Of a DNA stretch of 64,000 nucleotides, positions 35,554 through 44,722 are shown piece by piece. The DNA is taken from assembly GCF_006364615.1 (NCBI RefSeq), contig NZ_CP040986.1, positions 310,001-374,000 on the forward strand, in the 5' to 3' direction. This DNA comes from Candidatus Methylopumilus rimovensis (GTDB lineage: Bacteria; Pseudomonadota; Gammaproteobacteria; Burkholderiales; Methylophilaceae). Position 1 is the stretch's first letter. Each line of letters opens with the position of its first letter. The notes beneath the pieces are model-generated. The model worked only from the letters and a program-made list of their open reading frames with translations. It was not told where the DNA came from and searched no databases. A program made the position numbers and the translations under genes.

Positions 35554-36246
35554 TTACTTAGCTTTATCTGATTTAGCGTCATCAGCTGTTGCTGCATCAG
35601 CCGCTTTAGCGCCTTCAGCTGCTGGAGCTGCTCCATCAGGAGCGCCTTCAGCAGGTTTAGCAACTTCTTCAACCACAGCTCTTGGTTTGGCAACAGAAGC
35701 AACTGCTGCGTCGTTACCATGTGCAAGTTGAACAAATTCCACACCATCAGGCATTTTAATTTCTGATAAATGGATTGATTGGCCAATATCAATTGTCGCC
35801 AAATCAACTTCAATAAATTCAGGAAGATTTTTTGGTAAGCAAGAAATATTTGCTTCAGTCATGATATGCGAAACAATACCACCGTTAAGTTTAACGCCCG
35901 GAGAAACTTCAGCATTAATAAAGTGGAATGGCACTTTGACGTGAATTTTTTCATTCTCATTAACGCGTTGAAAATCAATATGCTGAATTGTATTTCTTAC
36001 AGGGTGCATTTGATAATCTCTTAATAAGACAGACTCTTTGTTGCCCTCTAAATTAAGCGTTAAGATTGAAGCATGAAATGCCTCATGTCTAAATTGTAAA
36101 AATAAAGACTTTTGTTCAAGGTCAAGGGAGATTGGCTCTTTGCCACCACCGTATAAAACTCCAGGAACGCTTCCAGCGTGGCGAAGACGGCGGCTCGCAC
36201 CCGTACCTTTCACAACACGTTTTGTTGCACTAATTTCAATTTTCAT
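35554..36246 (-). CDS. rplY: 50S ribosomal protein L25, CTC type
   Basis: L25/TL5 binds 5S rRNA. The 230-residue long form has the N-terminal L25 domain (RLRHAGSVPGVLYGGGKEPI) and the TL5 beta domain (VKVPFHFINAEVSPGVKLNG, LPEFIEVDLATIDIGQSIHL, the VASVAKPRAVVEE end). It closes with an Ala/Asp/Lys-rich tail of about 35 residues. AAGGAG precedes the ATG by 6 nt. The prs-rplY-pth-ychF order is widely conserved. Confidence 0.97.
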   Translation of the reverse strand: MKIEISATKRVVKGTGASRRLRHAGSVPGVLYGGGKEPISLDLEQKSLFLQFRHEAFHASILTLNLEGNKESVLLRDYQMHPVRNTIQHIDFQRVNENEKIHVKVPFHFINAEVSPGVKLNGGIVSHIMTEANISCLPKNLPEFIEVDLATIDIGQSIHLSEIKMPDGVEFVQLAHGNDAAVASVAKPRAVVEEVAKPAEGAPDGAAPAAEGAKAADAATADDAKSDKAK

Positions 36247-36321
36247 TTACTACTCCTTAATTTAATTCTGCATTCCGCGACCAGACTGCAGCAGTTTATT
36301 GGCCAACATGACCAAATGTTT

Positions 36322-37272
36322 TTATTCCATAAAAAGAGAACTTACGGAATCGCCTTGGCTTATTCGACGAATCGTTTCGGCCAAGAGTTCAGCAACGCTT
36401 AGTTGCCTAATTTTTTTACATGCCATTGCCGCCTTACTGAGCGGAATGGTATTTGTTACAACTAATTCATCCAATTCAGAATCTGTAATAATTTTTGCGG
36501 CGTCTCCTGAGAGAATCGGGTGCGTTGCATAAGCCACCACTTTAAGAGCGCCATCCTTTTTTAGAGCAGCAGCAGCTTCGCATAGTGTATTTGCAGTATC
36601 AACCATGTCATCAATAATGACGCAAGTTCTGTTTTCCACTTCGCCAATAATATTCATCACTTTAGACACGTTGGGCTTGGGTCTACGTTTGTCAATAATT
36701 GCAAGATCTGAACCTAATTGTTTAGCGCACGCTCTAGCTCTTACAACGCCGCCTACATCAGGTGAAACCACTACAAGATTTTTATGGTTTTGTTCAAGTA
36801 AATCTTTAAGAAGAACGGGTGTAGCATAAATATTATCTACGGGAATATCAAAAAATCCCTGAATTTGGTCGGAGTGAAGATCCATAGTAAGGAGTCTATT
36901 TACACCAACACTTGTCAGCATGTTTGCGACAACTTTTGCAGTAATAGCAACTCGAGCAGATCTTGGTCTTCTATCTTGTCTTGAATAACCAAGATAGGGA
37001 ATTGCTGCAGTAATTCTTGATGCAGACGACCTTCTTAAAGCGTCTACAATCACCATAACTTCCATTAAATTATCGTTGGTAGGATGGCTTGTAGACTGAA
37101 GAACAAAAACATCTCTACCACGAACATTCTCAAGAAGTTCGACCATAACTTCGCCATCACTAAAACGGCCTACGTCTGCACGTCCGAGATGAATACCTAA
37201 ATTCCCAGCCACTTGCTCAGCAAGTAGAGGGTTGGCATTTCCCGTAAAGATCATGACGCTATTATTATCCAA
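36322..37272 (-). CDS. prs: Ribose-phosphate pyrophosphokinase
   Basis: Prs makes PRPP from ribose 5-phosphate and ATP, feeding nucleotide, His, Trp and NAD synthesis. The 316-residue protein shows [74 protein letters not shown] and the PRPP loop [14 protein letters not shown]. The 75-nt gap to rplY shows no hairpin beyond the ribosome-binding site. tRNA-Gln lies 36 nt upstream in the same orientation. Confidence 0.98.
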   Translation of the reverse strand: MDNNSVMIFTGNANPLLAEQVAGNLGIHLGRADVGRFSDGEVMVELLENVRGRDVFVLQSTSHPTNDNLMEVMVIVDALRRSSASRITAAIPYLGYSRQDRRPRSARVAITAKVVANMLTSVGVNRLLTMDLHSDQIQGFFDIPVDNIYATPVLLKDLLEQNHKNLVVVSPDVGGVVRARACAKQLGSDLAIIDKRRPKPNVSKVMNIIGEVENRTCVIIDDMVDTANTLCEAAAALKKDGALKVVAYATHPILSGDAAKIITDSELDELVVTNTIPLSKAAMACKKIRQLSVAELLAETIRRISQGDSVSSLFME

Positions 37273-37308
37273 AGTCTTGGTCCTGGTTATGAGCGGTCTA
37301 TTTAAAAA

Positions 37309-37385
37309 TGGCAGGGGAGGAAGGATTCGAACCTTCGCATGCTGGAATCAAAATCCAGTGCCTTAACCAGCTTGGCGACTCCCCT
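37309..37385 (-). tRNA. tRNA-Gln (TTG anticodon)
   Basis: A 77-nt minus-strand cloverleaf: acceptor AGGGGAG/CTCCCCT, discriminator G, encoded CCA (37309-37311), D-loop GCCAAGCTGGTTAAGGC, anticodon stem CTGGA with loop TTTTGAT, and T-arm GAAGGTTCGAATCCTTC. It is 7 nt after the ispE stop and 36 nt before prs, so it is probably cut from the ispE-prs transcript. This placement is characteristic of betaproteobacteria. Confidence 0.97.
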
Positions 37386-37392
37386 ATGGTTG

Positions 37393-38247
37393 TTACGTTT
37401 CCACCATTAAATTCAAATGCGGGTGGCTATCTAATCCTCTAACTATAAAGCCTATTGTGTCTTGAGGCTTTTTTTCTAAAATTTCTTTGCCAATATCCTT
37501 CGTATTTAAAGGGATAAAGATGCATGATCCTGAACCCGTTATTTTTGCCTGGCCAAATTGGTTTAACCAATCAAATGCAACGGAAATGCCTTTAAATTTT
37601 TTTAAGACTCCTTTTTCTAAGTCGTTAGCCAAATTTTTGAGGTCCAATTCATCGGAAAAGCCTGCTATTTTCAATGGAATCCGGTCTTTTGTCAATTCAA
37701 GTGACTCAAAAACCTCCCTTGTAGAAACTGTCTCATTCGGTGCTATCACAAGGTAATATCGCATAGCGATAGAGAAAGGTGTGAGTTTTTCGCCTATACC
37801 TTCAGCCCAAGCATTTTGGCCAAAAACAAAGAAAGGGACATCAGCCCCTAATTTAAGGGCTAATTCTTGGAGCTCTTTTTGACTCAGATGGCATTGCCAT
37901 AGGGCATTTAAGGCAATAAGTGTCGCAGCAGCATCTGAACTTCCGCCACCAAGACCACCCCCCATCGGAATATTTTTTTTAATAAAAATATCTGCTCCCG
38001 ACTGATTCTCACAAAAAGGCTTTAATATTTGAGCCGCTTTGATTGTTAAATCATCATATTCCTGAATCCCGTGATGATCGGAAATGCGACGTACATTCCC
38101 AGATGTATTTGTTTTAATAAAAATATGATCATAAAGGCTAATAAGCTGGAAAACTGTTTGGATGTTGTGATAGCCATCAGTTCGCTTGTTAACGACATGA
38201 AGAAATAGATTTAATTTAGCAGGCGCTAAAAATTCCTTAAACCCCAT
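37393..38247 (-). CDS. ispE: 4-diphosphocytidyl-2-C-methyl-D-erythritol kinase
   Basis: IspE is the GHMP kinase of the MEP isoprenoid pathway. From the ATG at 38245-38247 the product has 284 residues, opening MGFKEFLAPAKLNLFLHVVN, with the ATP-binding PMGGGLGGGSSDAAATLIAL and the late KITGSGSCIFIPL motif. An in-frame TTG at 38271 would overlap lolB and has no ribosome-binding site, so I chose the ATG. It lies 10 nt downstream of lolB and feeds the ubiquinone and undecaprenyl pools. Confidence 0.95.
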   Translation of the reverse strand: MGFKEFLAPAKLNLFLHVVNKRTDGYHNIQTVFQLISLYDHIFIKTNTSGNVRRISDHHGIQEYDDLTIKAAQILKPFCENQSGADIFIKKNIPMGGGLGGGSSDAAATLIALNALWQCHLSQKELQELALKLGADVPFFVFGQNAWAEGIGEKLTPFSIAMRYYLVIAPNETVSTREVFESLELTKDRIPLKIAGFSDELDLKNLANDLEKGVLKKFKGISVAFDWLNQFGQAKITGSGSCIFIPLNTKDIGKEILEKKPQDTIGFIVRGLDSHPHLNLMVET

Positions 38248-38257
38248 ACCTATCAGT

Positions 38258-38875
38258 TCATTTGCCTGCAATGTTAATAATCTCTTCTACAATAAAATTA
38301 AAATTGAATGTACCTTGGGATATTGATATTTTCGATGGAATAGTCAGTTTGTCTTGCGTCTTAAATGCATTAATTACAATCTTCCATTCATCGTTATAAA
38401 AATGCGTAGCTCGATTCAATTGATTATCTTCTTTGTGCAAATCTTTAATCCGCTCAATATGATTTGTAATAAGATGTCTAAACAAGTCCGGTGAGATATT
38501 TTTTCCGAATAAGGCTTGTATGTAATGATCAAAATCATCACCAGATAAAACTTTTCCATTACTATCAATAATTTTTTTTTCATTAGCTGAGTAAATGATT
38601 TTTGCTACCTGATTATTGAAAGGTGTAAAGATATCAATTTCATCTTGATTGTTTTCATAGCGCCAAATAAGTCGACCCGAACCACCCTTAGAGTCAACAG
38701 AATAGGAGAACTTAGCTTTTATAGAAAATTCTTCAATGAACAGATTTTCATTCATTGCTTGAGGCGTCTCAATTGAAGGCGCATGAGATTTAAACATCTC
38801 AAATGGATCGTTTAAAGTTGCGCATGCAGAAAGAAAAAAAGTTGCTAAAAAAGTTAGAGCATATTTAAAATTCAA
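38258..38875 (-). CDS. lolB: Outer-membrane lipoprotein receptor LolB
   Basis: LolB accepts lipoproteins from LolA and inserts them in the outer membrane. The 205-residue protein has a lipoprotein signal with lipobox LSAC (Cys about 18) and the LolB fold strands: FSIKAKFSYSVDSKGGSGRL, WRYENNQDEIDIFTPFNNQV and KIIYSANEKKIIDS. Similarity is modest, as usual for LolB. Position between a TPR gene and ispE is diagnostic in betaproteobacteria. Confidence 0.93.
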   Translation of the reverse strand: MNFKYALTFLATFFLSACATLNDPFEMFKSHAPSIETPQAMNENLFIEEFSIKAKFSYSVDSKGGSGRLIWRYENNQDEIDIFTPFNNQVAKIIYSANEKKIIDSNGKVLSGDDFDHYIQALFGKNISPDLFRHLITNHIERIKDLHKEDNQLNRATHFYNDEWKIVINAFKTQDKLTIPSKISISQGTFNFNFIVEEIINIAGK

Positions 38876-38896
38876 TTGATGGCCAACTCTTGAAAA

Positions 38897-40567
38897 TTAA
38901 TGAAGTCTTTTGAAGGTTTCTTTTAAAATTTCATTATCAGGAAATGATTGAAGTGAAAGATCCCAGATATCATTTGCTTCCTTCTTTCTTCCTTGGGCCC
39001 ATAAAATCTCACCTAGGTGTGCGGCGATTTCAGGATCAGGTTGCACGTCGTATGCTTTTTGAATAAATGAAAGTGCTGAATCTAGTTTACCCAATCTATA
39101 ATAGAGCCAGCCCATGCTATCTAAAATATAATGATTATTAGGCGAAATTGATAAAGCAACTTCAATATATTTTTTAGCATCTTCTAAATTGATATTACGA
39201 TCCGCGTATGAATATCCAAGAGCATTGTATGCAACAGCATAATCAGGTTTGATTTTAATAGCCTCTCTTAAAAGCTTTTCCATTAAGTCATATTTATTTA
39301 ATTTGTCGGCAAGAAGCGCATAATCAAATTTAAATTCAGGTGAATGAGGGAAGTTCGATGCCTCATTTTGCATAATTTGAAATGCCTCTTGGTGGCGATT
39401 AGCTCTGGTGAGAAATGATGCCTTTGATTGAATGAGGGTTAATTTTTCATCAGGCGAATTTGCGTTGAGTTTGTCTAAAAAACGCAAAGCTTTGTCAACG
39501 GATTCTTTTTTTGCAATGATTTCAGCCGTGATTAGTTTTGATTCAATAAAGCGAGGCCCATTGTTAATTTTATTGAGCCAAGTAATTGCTGCTTCGCTTT
39601 GATTTTTTTTGTCTGCTATCTTCGCAAGATAGACGAATATTTGATCTTTGTCTTTGGGATTTCTTTTTAAGCTTTGCAGGAAATATTTTTCCGCAAGATC
39701 GTAATCTTCAAGCTCTATTGACAATAGACCCACAGCGACTGTAATTTCTGCTGAACTATTAGCAGTATTTACAAGCTTGATAAATTCAGTTTTTGCTTCA
39801 TTAAACTTTCGACCATTAGTGAGTAATTTTGCATATTCCAGTCTTACTTCGCTTGATTTAGGATATTTGTTTAAAAAATCACTAAAAAAAGCAAGGGCTC
39901 TCTCAGGATTTTCTTGGGCTAAGATCTGCCCTTTGAATAAAATAGGCATTTCCCAATCTGGCTTAATTTGATTTATAGAGGCTAGTTCTTTTTCATATGT
40001 TTTTTGATCTTTGTTTAACCAGGCAGCGTGAGCCACAGCAAAATGTGCCTCAGCTAATTTGGGATAAGGCTGAGCTAAATCTGCGACAAGAGCCAATACG
40101 GCTTTTTTATCCGACACTCTCGAGAACAGACTATTTAAATACAAAAAACCACCTGCTCTTGTTTTTTCTTTAAGTAAAAGTTTTTGAAGAATTGGCTTGG
40201 CCTCATTGAGTTTATTATTTGCTATAAGAATCTCACTGAGCACTTGTTGTGCATCAATAGAGTCTTTATTAAGCTCATTCCAAATTTTAGAAGCTTCTAA
40301 AGCTATTACGCCATTTCTTGTATAGCTAGTCAGTCTCGTAGCCCGTTCGGCTAAAAGTGCATTATCTGTTTGCTTTGCTAAATCTAAAAAAAGTTCGCTA
40401 GCAAGATTAAGTTCGCCACGCTGAGAGGCAATTTCAGCCAGTAAGAGCTTAAAAACAAGATCGGGATTGGTATAATTGTCAATAGAGCCAGATGGATCAG
40501 GTTTAGCATTAGCAAGCACGCCAAAGGATAGAAGAGTAAAAAGTGAAAATATTCGAAGCAGATGCAT
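38897..40567 (-). CDS. Exported TPR-repeat protein
   Basis: A 556-residue protein with a signal peptide (MHLLRIFSLFTLLSFGVLANAK, start ATG 40565-40567, preceded by AGGAAA) and tandem tetratricopeptide repeats over nearly the whole length. The clearest are IKPDYAVAYNALGYSYADRN, ISPNNHYILDSMGWLYYRLG and VQPDPEIAAHLGEILWAQGR near the C-terminus. An upstream in-frame extension to 40693 reads as low-quality sequence before the signal and is rejected. The gene regularly precedes lolB in betaproteobacteria. It likely scaffolds envelope proteins, but no partner is known to me. Confidence 0.9.
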   Translation of the reverse strand: MHLLRIFSLFTLLSFGVLANAKPDPSGSIDNYTNPDLVFKLLLAEIASQRGELNLASELFLDLAKQTDNALLAERATRLTSYTRNGVIALEASKIWNELNKDSIDAQQVLSEILIANNKLNEAKPILQKLLLKEKTRAGGFLYLNSLFSRVSDKKAVLALVADLAQPYPKLAEAHFAVAHAAWLNKDQKTYEKELASINQIKPDWEMPILFKGQILAQENPERALAFFSDFLNKYPKSSEVRLEYAKLLTNGRKFNEAKTEFIKLVNTANSSAEITVAVGLLSIELEDYDLAEKYFLQSLKRNPKDKDQIFVYLAKIADKKNQSEAAITWLNKINNGPRFIESKLITAEIIAKKESVDKALRFLDKLNANSPDEKLTLIQSKASFLTRANRHQEAFQIMQNEASNFPHSPEFKFDYALLADKLNKYDLMEKLLREAIKIKPDYAVAYNALGYSYADRNINLEDAKKYIEVALSISPNNHYILDSMGWLYYRLGKLDSALSFIQKAYDVQPDPEIAAHLGEILWAQGRKKEANDIWDLSLQSFPDNEILKETFKRLH

Positions 40568-40722
40568 AAAGTTTCCTGAGATTTGATTTCTACAATATTT
40601 TAAACTAATTTGACTAATTATTAGTCCGATAACAATGATGCGACGGTTAATAAACCAAAACAATATTTTTAATATGTATAATCTATGATTCATTTTTTCA
40701 ATAAAAATTCAAAAAAACATCT

Positions 40723-41655
40723 ATGTCGAATTTAACCCTAGAAGCTATTGAGCTGACACGTCTTTTTGGTGGCCGTGAGGCTGTTAAAAATGTAAGTTTT
40801 CATCTAGAAAAGGGCGAAGTTTTAGGCTTTTTGGGCCCAAATGGCGCTGGCAAATCTACTACCATGCGTATGCTCACGGGTAATTTGGCTCCTTCGATTG
40901 GTACGGTAAAAATTTGTGGTATCGACATGATCGAAAACCCTAAAGAAGCAAAAGCATTGATTGGCTATTTGCCTGAAATGCGACCTTTATATAAAGAACT
41001 TACGGTTGACGAGTTTTTAACTATTGCTGCTCGTCTTCACAAGGTGCCTAGTAAGCAAATTAAAAAAGCTGTAGATATTGCAAAAGAAAAATGCGGTTTA
41101 AGTCACATGAGCAAGCGATTAATTGAAAACTTATCGAACGGATATCAGCAGCGTGTAGCCATTGCTCAAGCTATTATTCATAATCCATTAGTTGTTATTC
41201 TAGACGAGCCAACAGTAGGTCTTGACCCGATTCAAATTAGAGAAATTAGATCTCTTATTCGGGAAATAGGTCAAAAGCATAGCGTTATTTTGTCCACACA
41301 TATTCTTCCTGAAGTTGAGATGGTTTGTGATCGTGTGCAGATTATTGATAAAGGTAATTTAGTATTTCATGGCTCTATTGACGAATTAAAACAACATCGA
41401 CAAGGAAATAAACTTTTAGCAGGTTTTTCAAAAGCACCTCCTTTGTCAGCGCTGAAAGATATTGAAGGTGTGACTAAGGTTGAAAAAGTTGAGGCAGATA
41501 TGTATCGCATACATTTTAAAAACAAACAATCACCGTCAGAAGCTATCGTGAAGCTGTCAGTGAAAAATCGTTGGGGGCTTTATCAAATTGCTCCTGATCA
41601 AACAAGCCTTGAAGATGTTTTTGTACAATTAACTGAAAAGAAACAAAAAAATTAA
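40723..41655 (+). CDS. ABC transporter ATPase, GldA-like
   Basis: A 310-residue ABC ATPase of the CcmA/GldA group. Walker A GPNGAGKSTTMRML, Q-loop region YLPEMRPLYKELTVDEFL, signature ENLSNGYQQRVAIAQA and Walker B VVILDEPTVGLDP are intact, followed by an extension with an FSKAPPLSALKDIEGVTKVE regulatory-type domain. It is followed by a GldF-like permease and a GldG-like auxiliary protein, so it powers that complex. The 155-nt gap upstream, shared with the TPR gene, should hold divergent promoters. Confidence 0.93.
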   Translation: MSNLTLEAIELTRLFGGREAVKNVSFHLEKGEVLGFLGPNGAGKSTTMRMLTGNLAPSIGTVKICGIDMIENPKEAKALIGYLPEMRPLYKELTVDEFLTIAARLHKVPSKQIKKAVDIAKEKCGLSHMSKRLIENLSNGYQQRVAIAQAIIHNPLVVILDEPTVGLDPIQIREIRSLIREIGQKHSVILSTHILPEVEMVCDRVQIIDKGNLVFHGSIDELKQHRQGNKLLAGFSKAPPLSALKDIEGVTKVEKVEADMYRIHFKNKQSPSEAIVKLSVKNRWGLYQIAPDQTSLEDVFVQLTEKKQKN

Positions 41656-41678
41656 ACACATATGAGTGGTAACCAAAA

Positions 41679-42425
41679 ATGATTTTAAATATTGCAAGAA
41701 AAGAACTTAAAAGTTTGTTCGCGTCCCCGATGGGATGGATTATTCTCGCGCTTCTTATGATGGCATTTGGAAGTTATTACCTTACAGGTGTTAACAATTA
41801 CTTTGAGGTAATGTCAGGTGCTATTAGGCCTGCTGAGCGTGTGGGCGTCACTATATTTGTTGGGCAAACAGTTTATAGTATTGCTTCTTTTATTATGCTT
41901 TTCGCAGTTCCTCTTCTTACAATGCGACTTATTAGCGAAGAAAGACGAAGTCAAACCTTACCATTTTTATTCAGCGCACCCATTTCGCTTACTGAAATAG
42001 TTCTGGGAAAATTTGTAGGCTTAATTGTTTTTTTAAGTATTCTTGTTTTTTATATTTTTCTTATGCTCACAACACTTAATATTTGGGCAGATATAGATTT
42101 TGGTTATCTCATTGCTAACTCGATAGGCCTTTGGTTGCTTGTAGCGAGTTTTTCAGCGCTCGGTATTTATTTTTCAAGCTTAACTCAACAACCTATTATT
42201 GCTGCAATATTAAGTTTTATTTCTCTTTTTGCATTAATGATTATGGAACGTTTTTTTGCAAGCGATCCTAATCATTGGTTCTCTTACTTATCACTTATGA
42301 AGCATTTTCAAAGCTTTTCAAGAGGCCTTATTGATAGCTCAGATTTAATGTATTTCTTTTTATTTATATCAACATTTTTAACATTAACGATTAGACGTCT
42401 CGACGCTGACAGGCTTCGTGGATAA
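41679..42425 (+). CDS. ABC-2 family permease, GldF-like
   Basis: A 248-residue inner-membrane protein with about six membrane helices. The N-terminal ILNIARKELKSLFASPMGWI and the ISEERRSQTLPFLFSAPISLTEIVLGK stretch are typical of ABC-2/GldF permeases. It starts 23 nt after the ATPase gene and ends 6 nt before the GldG-like gene. The transported substrate is unknown. Gliding is not implied, since homologues occur widely in non-gliding proteobacteria. Confidence 0.9.
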   Translation: MILNIARKELKSLFASPMGWIILALLMMAFGSYYLTGVNNYFEVMSGAIRPAERVGVTIFVGQTVYSIASFIMLFAVPLLTMRLISEERRSQTLPFLFSAPISLTEIVLGKFVGLIVFLSILVFYIFLMLTTLNIWADIDFGYLIANSIGLWLLVASFSALGIYFSSLTQQPIIAAILSFISLFALMIMERFFASDPNHWFSYLSLMKHFQSFSRGLIDSSDLMYFFLFISTFLTLTIRRLDADRLRG

Positions 42426-42431
42426 ATATTT

Positions 42432-43817
42432 ATGAAAATTAATTCAAAATTAAGATTACAAATTCTCATTCAGAATAGTTTTTTTGTTGTTCTATTTATT
42501 GTTTTAGTATTTCTTTTGGGTTTTCTTGCAAATCAATATAAATATTCAAAAGATATTACACAAGCCAATCGAAATACGCTCACCACTGGAAGCATCAATG
42601 TCCTTAAACAAATGAAAGGACCAATTTCACTAACCGTGTTTGCATCTAAAGATGATGTTAATAATGGAGATACGTTTAGACAGGGCATTATTAATTTCAT
42701 GACCAGGTATCAAAGAACTAAGCCTGATATCAATATTAAATTTATTAGCCCTATAGAAGAACCAAAATTAGCGCAAGAAATGGGAATTAAGGTAGATGGT
42801 GAAGTTGTAGTTGAGTATCAAAAAAGATCAGAGCACATCAATCCTCCTTTTGCCGAGCAGGAGATGACCAATCTTTTTATGCGTTTATCTAGAACCAATC
42901 AGCAAGCTGTTATGTATTTAGATGGTCACGGCGAAAGAAATTTAATTGGACTTAAAAACAATGACGTAGGCGAATTCGGTAAGCAATTAGAATCCAAGGG
43001 CTTTAAATTTGCCAATCCAAACCTTGCTGTTGAATCAGAAGTGCCCTTAAATGGTTCAATGCTAGTAATTGCTAGCCCACAAAAAAATATTTCAGCTGTA
43101 GAAGCTAAAAAAATTAAAAAATTCCTAGAATCTGGTGGAAATTTACTTTGGCTTCTTGATGATAATAACTTTCATGGCTTGGAAGAGGTGGCTTCATATC
43201 TTGGACTCACTGTTTCAAATGAACATGTAGTAGATCCAACAGCAAAAGTTGAGGGTGCTGATGAAAATGTATCCTTCGCATCCTCCTATGGCGTACATGC
43301 AATCACTAAAAACTTTATGCTAAGAACGCTCTTTTCGAACGCGCATGAAGTAAGCGCTAAAGGCACGTTAGATAATGGATGGGAAGTTAGTAAACTTATC
43401 GAGGTTTCTCCAAATGGTTGGTTAGAGTCTTCACAATCAAAAGCGAATCAAAAATCAACTTTTGATAAGAATAATGACAAACCAGGCCCCATTAATATTG
43501 CAGTCGCTCTCCAGAGGACTTATGGTAAAAAAGGTCAAAGAGTAGTTGTAGTTGGCAATGGAAATTTCTTATCTAATACATTCATTACGACAGGTGGTAA
43601 TTTAGATCTTGGCATTAATATGATCAATTGGTTGTCAGGAGACGATAATTTAATCTCTATTCAGCCCATGCCCTTGAAAGATGTGAATGTAACTATTCCA
43701 AATGATAACACTTCCGTCTTGGTCGCCTGGACAGTATTCCATAGCTTCCAGTATTTCATCCCAATCATTATTTTTGTTTTAGGCATTTTTTTCTGGTTTA
43801 AGCGCAGAAAAGCTTAG
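42432..43817 (+). CDS. GldG-like ABC auxiliary protein
   Basis: A 461-residue protein with a membrane helix at each end (about 12-34 and 434-456) and a large periplasmic domain of the ABC-transporter auxiliary type (PF09822). Recognisable segments are NRNTLTTGSINVLKQMKGPI, the QQAVMYLDGHGERNL strand and VVVGNGNFLSNTFI. The arrangement of a periplasmic domain anchored on both sides matches GldG. It works with the adjacent ATPase and permease. What it binds is not known. Confidence 0.9.
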   Translation: MKINSKLRLQILIQNSFFVVLFIVLVFLLGFLANQYKYSKDITQANRNTLTTGSINVLKQMKGPISLTVFASKDDVNNGDTFRQGIINFMTRYQRTKPDINIKFISPIEEPKLAQEMGIKVDGEVVVEYQKRSEHINPPFAEQEMTNLFMRLSRTNQQAVMYLDGHGERNLIGLKNNDVGEFGKQLESKGFKFANPNLAVESEVPLNGSMLVIASPQKNISAVEAKKIKKFLESGGNLLWLLDDNNFHGLEEVASYLGLTVSNEHVVDPTAKVEGADENVSFASSYGVHAITKNFMLRTLFSNAHEVSAKGTLDNGWEVSKLIEVSPNGWLESSQSKANQKSTFDKNNDKPGPINIAVALQRTYGKKGQRVVVVGNGNFLSNTFITTGGNLDLGINMINWLSGDDNLISIQPMPLKDVNVTIPNDNTSVLVAWTVFHSFQYFIPIIIFVLGIFFWFKRRKA

Positions 43818-43826
43818 TATAGAAAC

Positions 43827-44714
43827 ATGAAAAATCGTTGGCTAATTAATATTATTTTGCTTGTGATCGTTTTATCGATTTCTCTTTTTTTAGCTCTTAA
43901 ACCCCCACAAAAAAAACAAACAAAACAATTTGAAGTCAGCGCTTTTAATTTAAGTGATTTTGATGCTCTTAAGATTGATTTTCCTTCTAGGGCATCTGTT
44001 GTTATTAAAAAAAATAATGAAGCCTGGGATATGCTTGAGCCGATCAAAGGTCGCGCAGATCAATTTTCAGTTCAAAAAATTATTTCTATCGTGGCAACAT
44101 CTAGTAGTGAAAAATTACCATCAAATGACCTGCCTAAATATGGCTTAGATAAGCCTATCGTTAAATTAAAACTTCAACATAAGGGTGCAGAAGAAGAGTT
44201 TATTTTTGGTACATATAATTCCGTCACGGAAGATCAATATCTTTTATATAAAAATAACGTATATCTTATCAGTGGTTCTTATTCAGAGGCCGCATCTACT
44301 CAGCCTATAGAGCTTATTGATAAATCACCTCTAAGTAGAACAGAGCAAGTTAAAGAATTTGATTTTTCTCGACTTGAGCAATGGCAACCTAAACGCTTAA
44401 AAGTATCACGCAGTAATAACGAATGGAAAGCCAATGAGGGCAACTCACTTAAACAAGACGAGATGGCTGAATGGTTTGATATGACTTGGGTTAAAAATCC
44501 TGCAAGATCAGTAGAAAAATATCCTTTAGATTTAAGAATACCATACAAGAGTTTTGATGTTCGCACTGAAGGCGGTAAAAAAATTACTTTTTTACGAGTG
44601 CAAGAATCTCCTGAAACTCAACTATTTAGGGTTGATGAGGGTTTGCTCTATCATTTCGGTAGTGATATTGGGTTTACGATGATGAATCCACCGATTGAGC
44701 AGCCTAAAAAATAA
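43827..44714 (+). CDS. DUF4340-domain membrane-anchored protein
   Basis: A 295-residue protein with one N-terminal membrane helix (INIILLVIVLSISLFLAL) and a periplasmic DUF4340 region (FNLSDFDALKIDFPSRASVV, PSNDLPKYGLDKPIVKLKL and EEEFIFGTYNSVTEDQYLL). It starts 9 nt after the GldG-like gene, and DUF4340 genes commonly follow gldG homologues. It is presumably the fourth component of the ABC complex. mutM follows 8 nt later on the same strand. Confidence 0.87.
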   Translation: MKNRWLINIILLVIVLSISLFLALKPPQKKQTKQFEVSAFNLSDFDALKIDFPSRASVVIKKNNEAWDMLEPIKGRADQFSVQKIISIVATSSSEKLPSNDLPKYGLDKPIVKLKLQHKGAEEEFIFGTYNSVTEDQYLLYKNNVYLISGSYSEAASTQPIELIDKSPLSRTEQVKEFDFSRLEQWQPKRLKVSRSNNEWKANEGNSLKQDEMAEWFDMTWVKNPARSVEKYPLDLRIPYKSFDVRTEGGKKITFLRVQESPETQLFRVDEGLLYHFGSDIGFTMMNPPIEQPKK

Positions 44715-44722
44715 ATTTATTT

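Noticed and set aside
35540-35731. Ala/Ser-rich open frame on the plus strand
   Set aside because: It is the antisense shadow of the Ala-rich rplY tail; the composition reflects the complement of Ala codons.
38897-40693. TPR protein starting at 40693
   Set aside because: The extra 42 residues precede a normal signal peptide and AGGAAA lies before the ATG at 40567.
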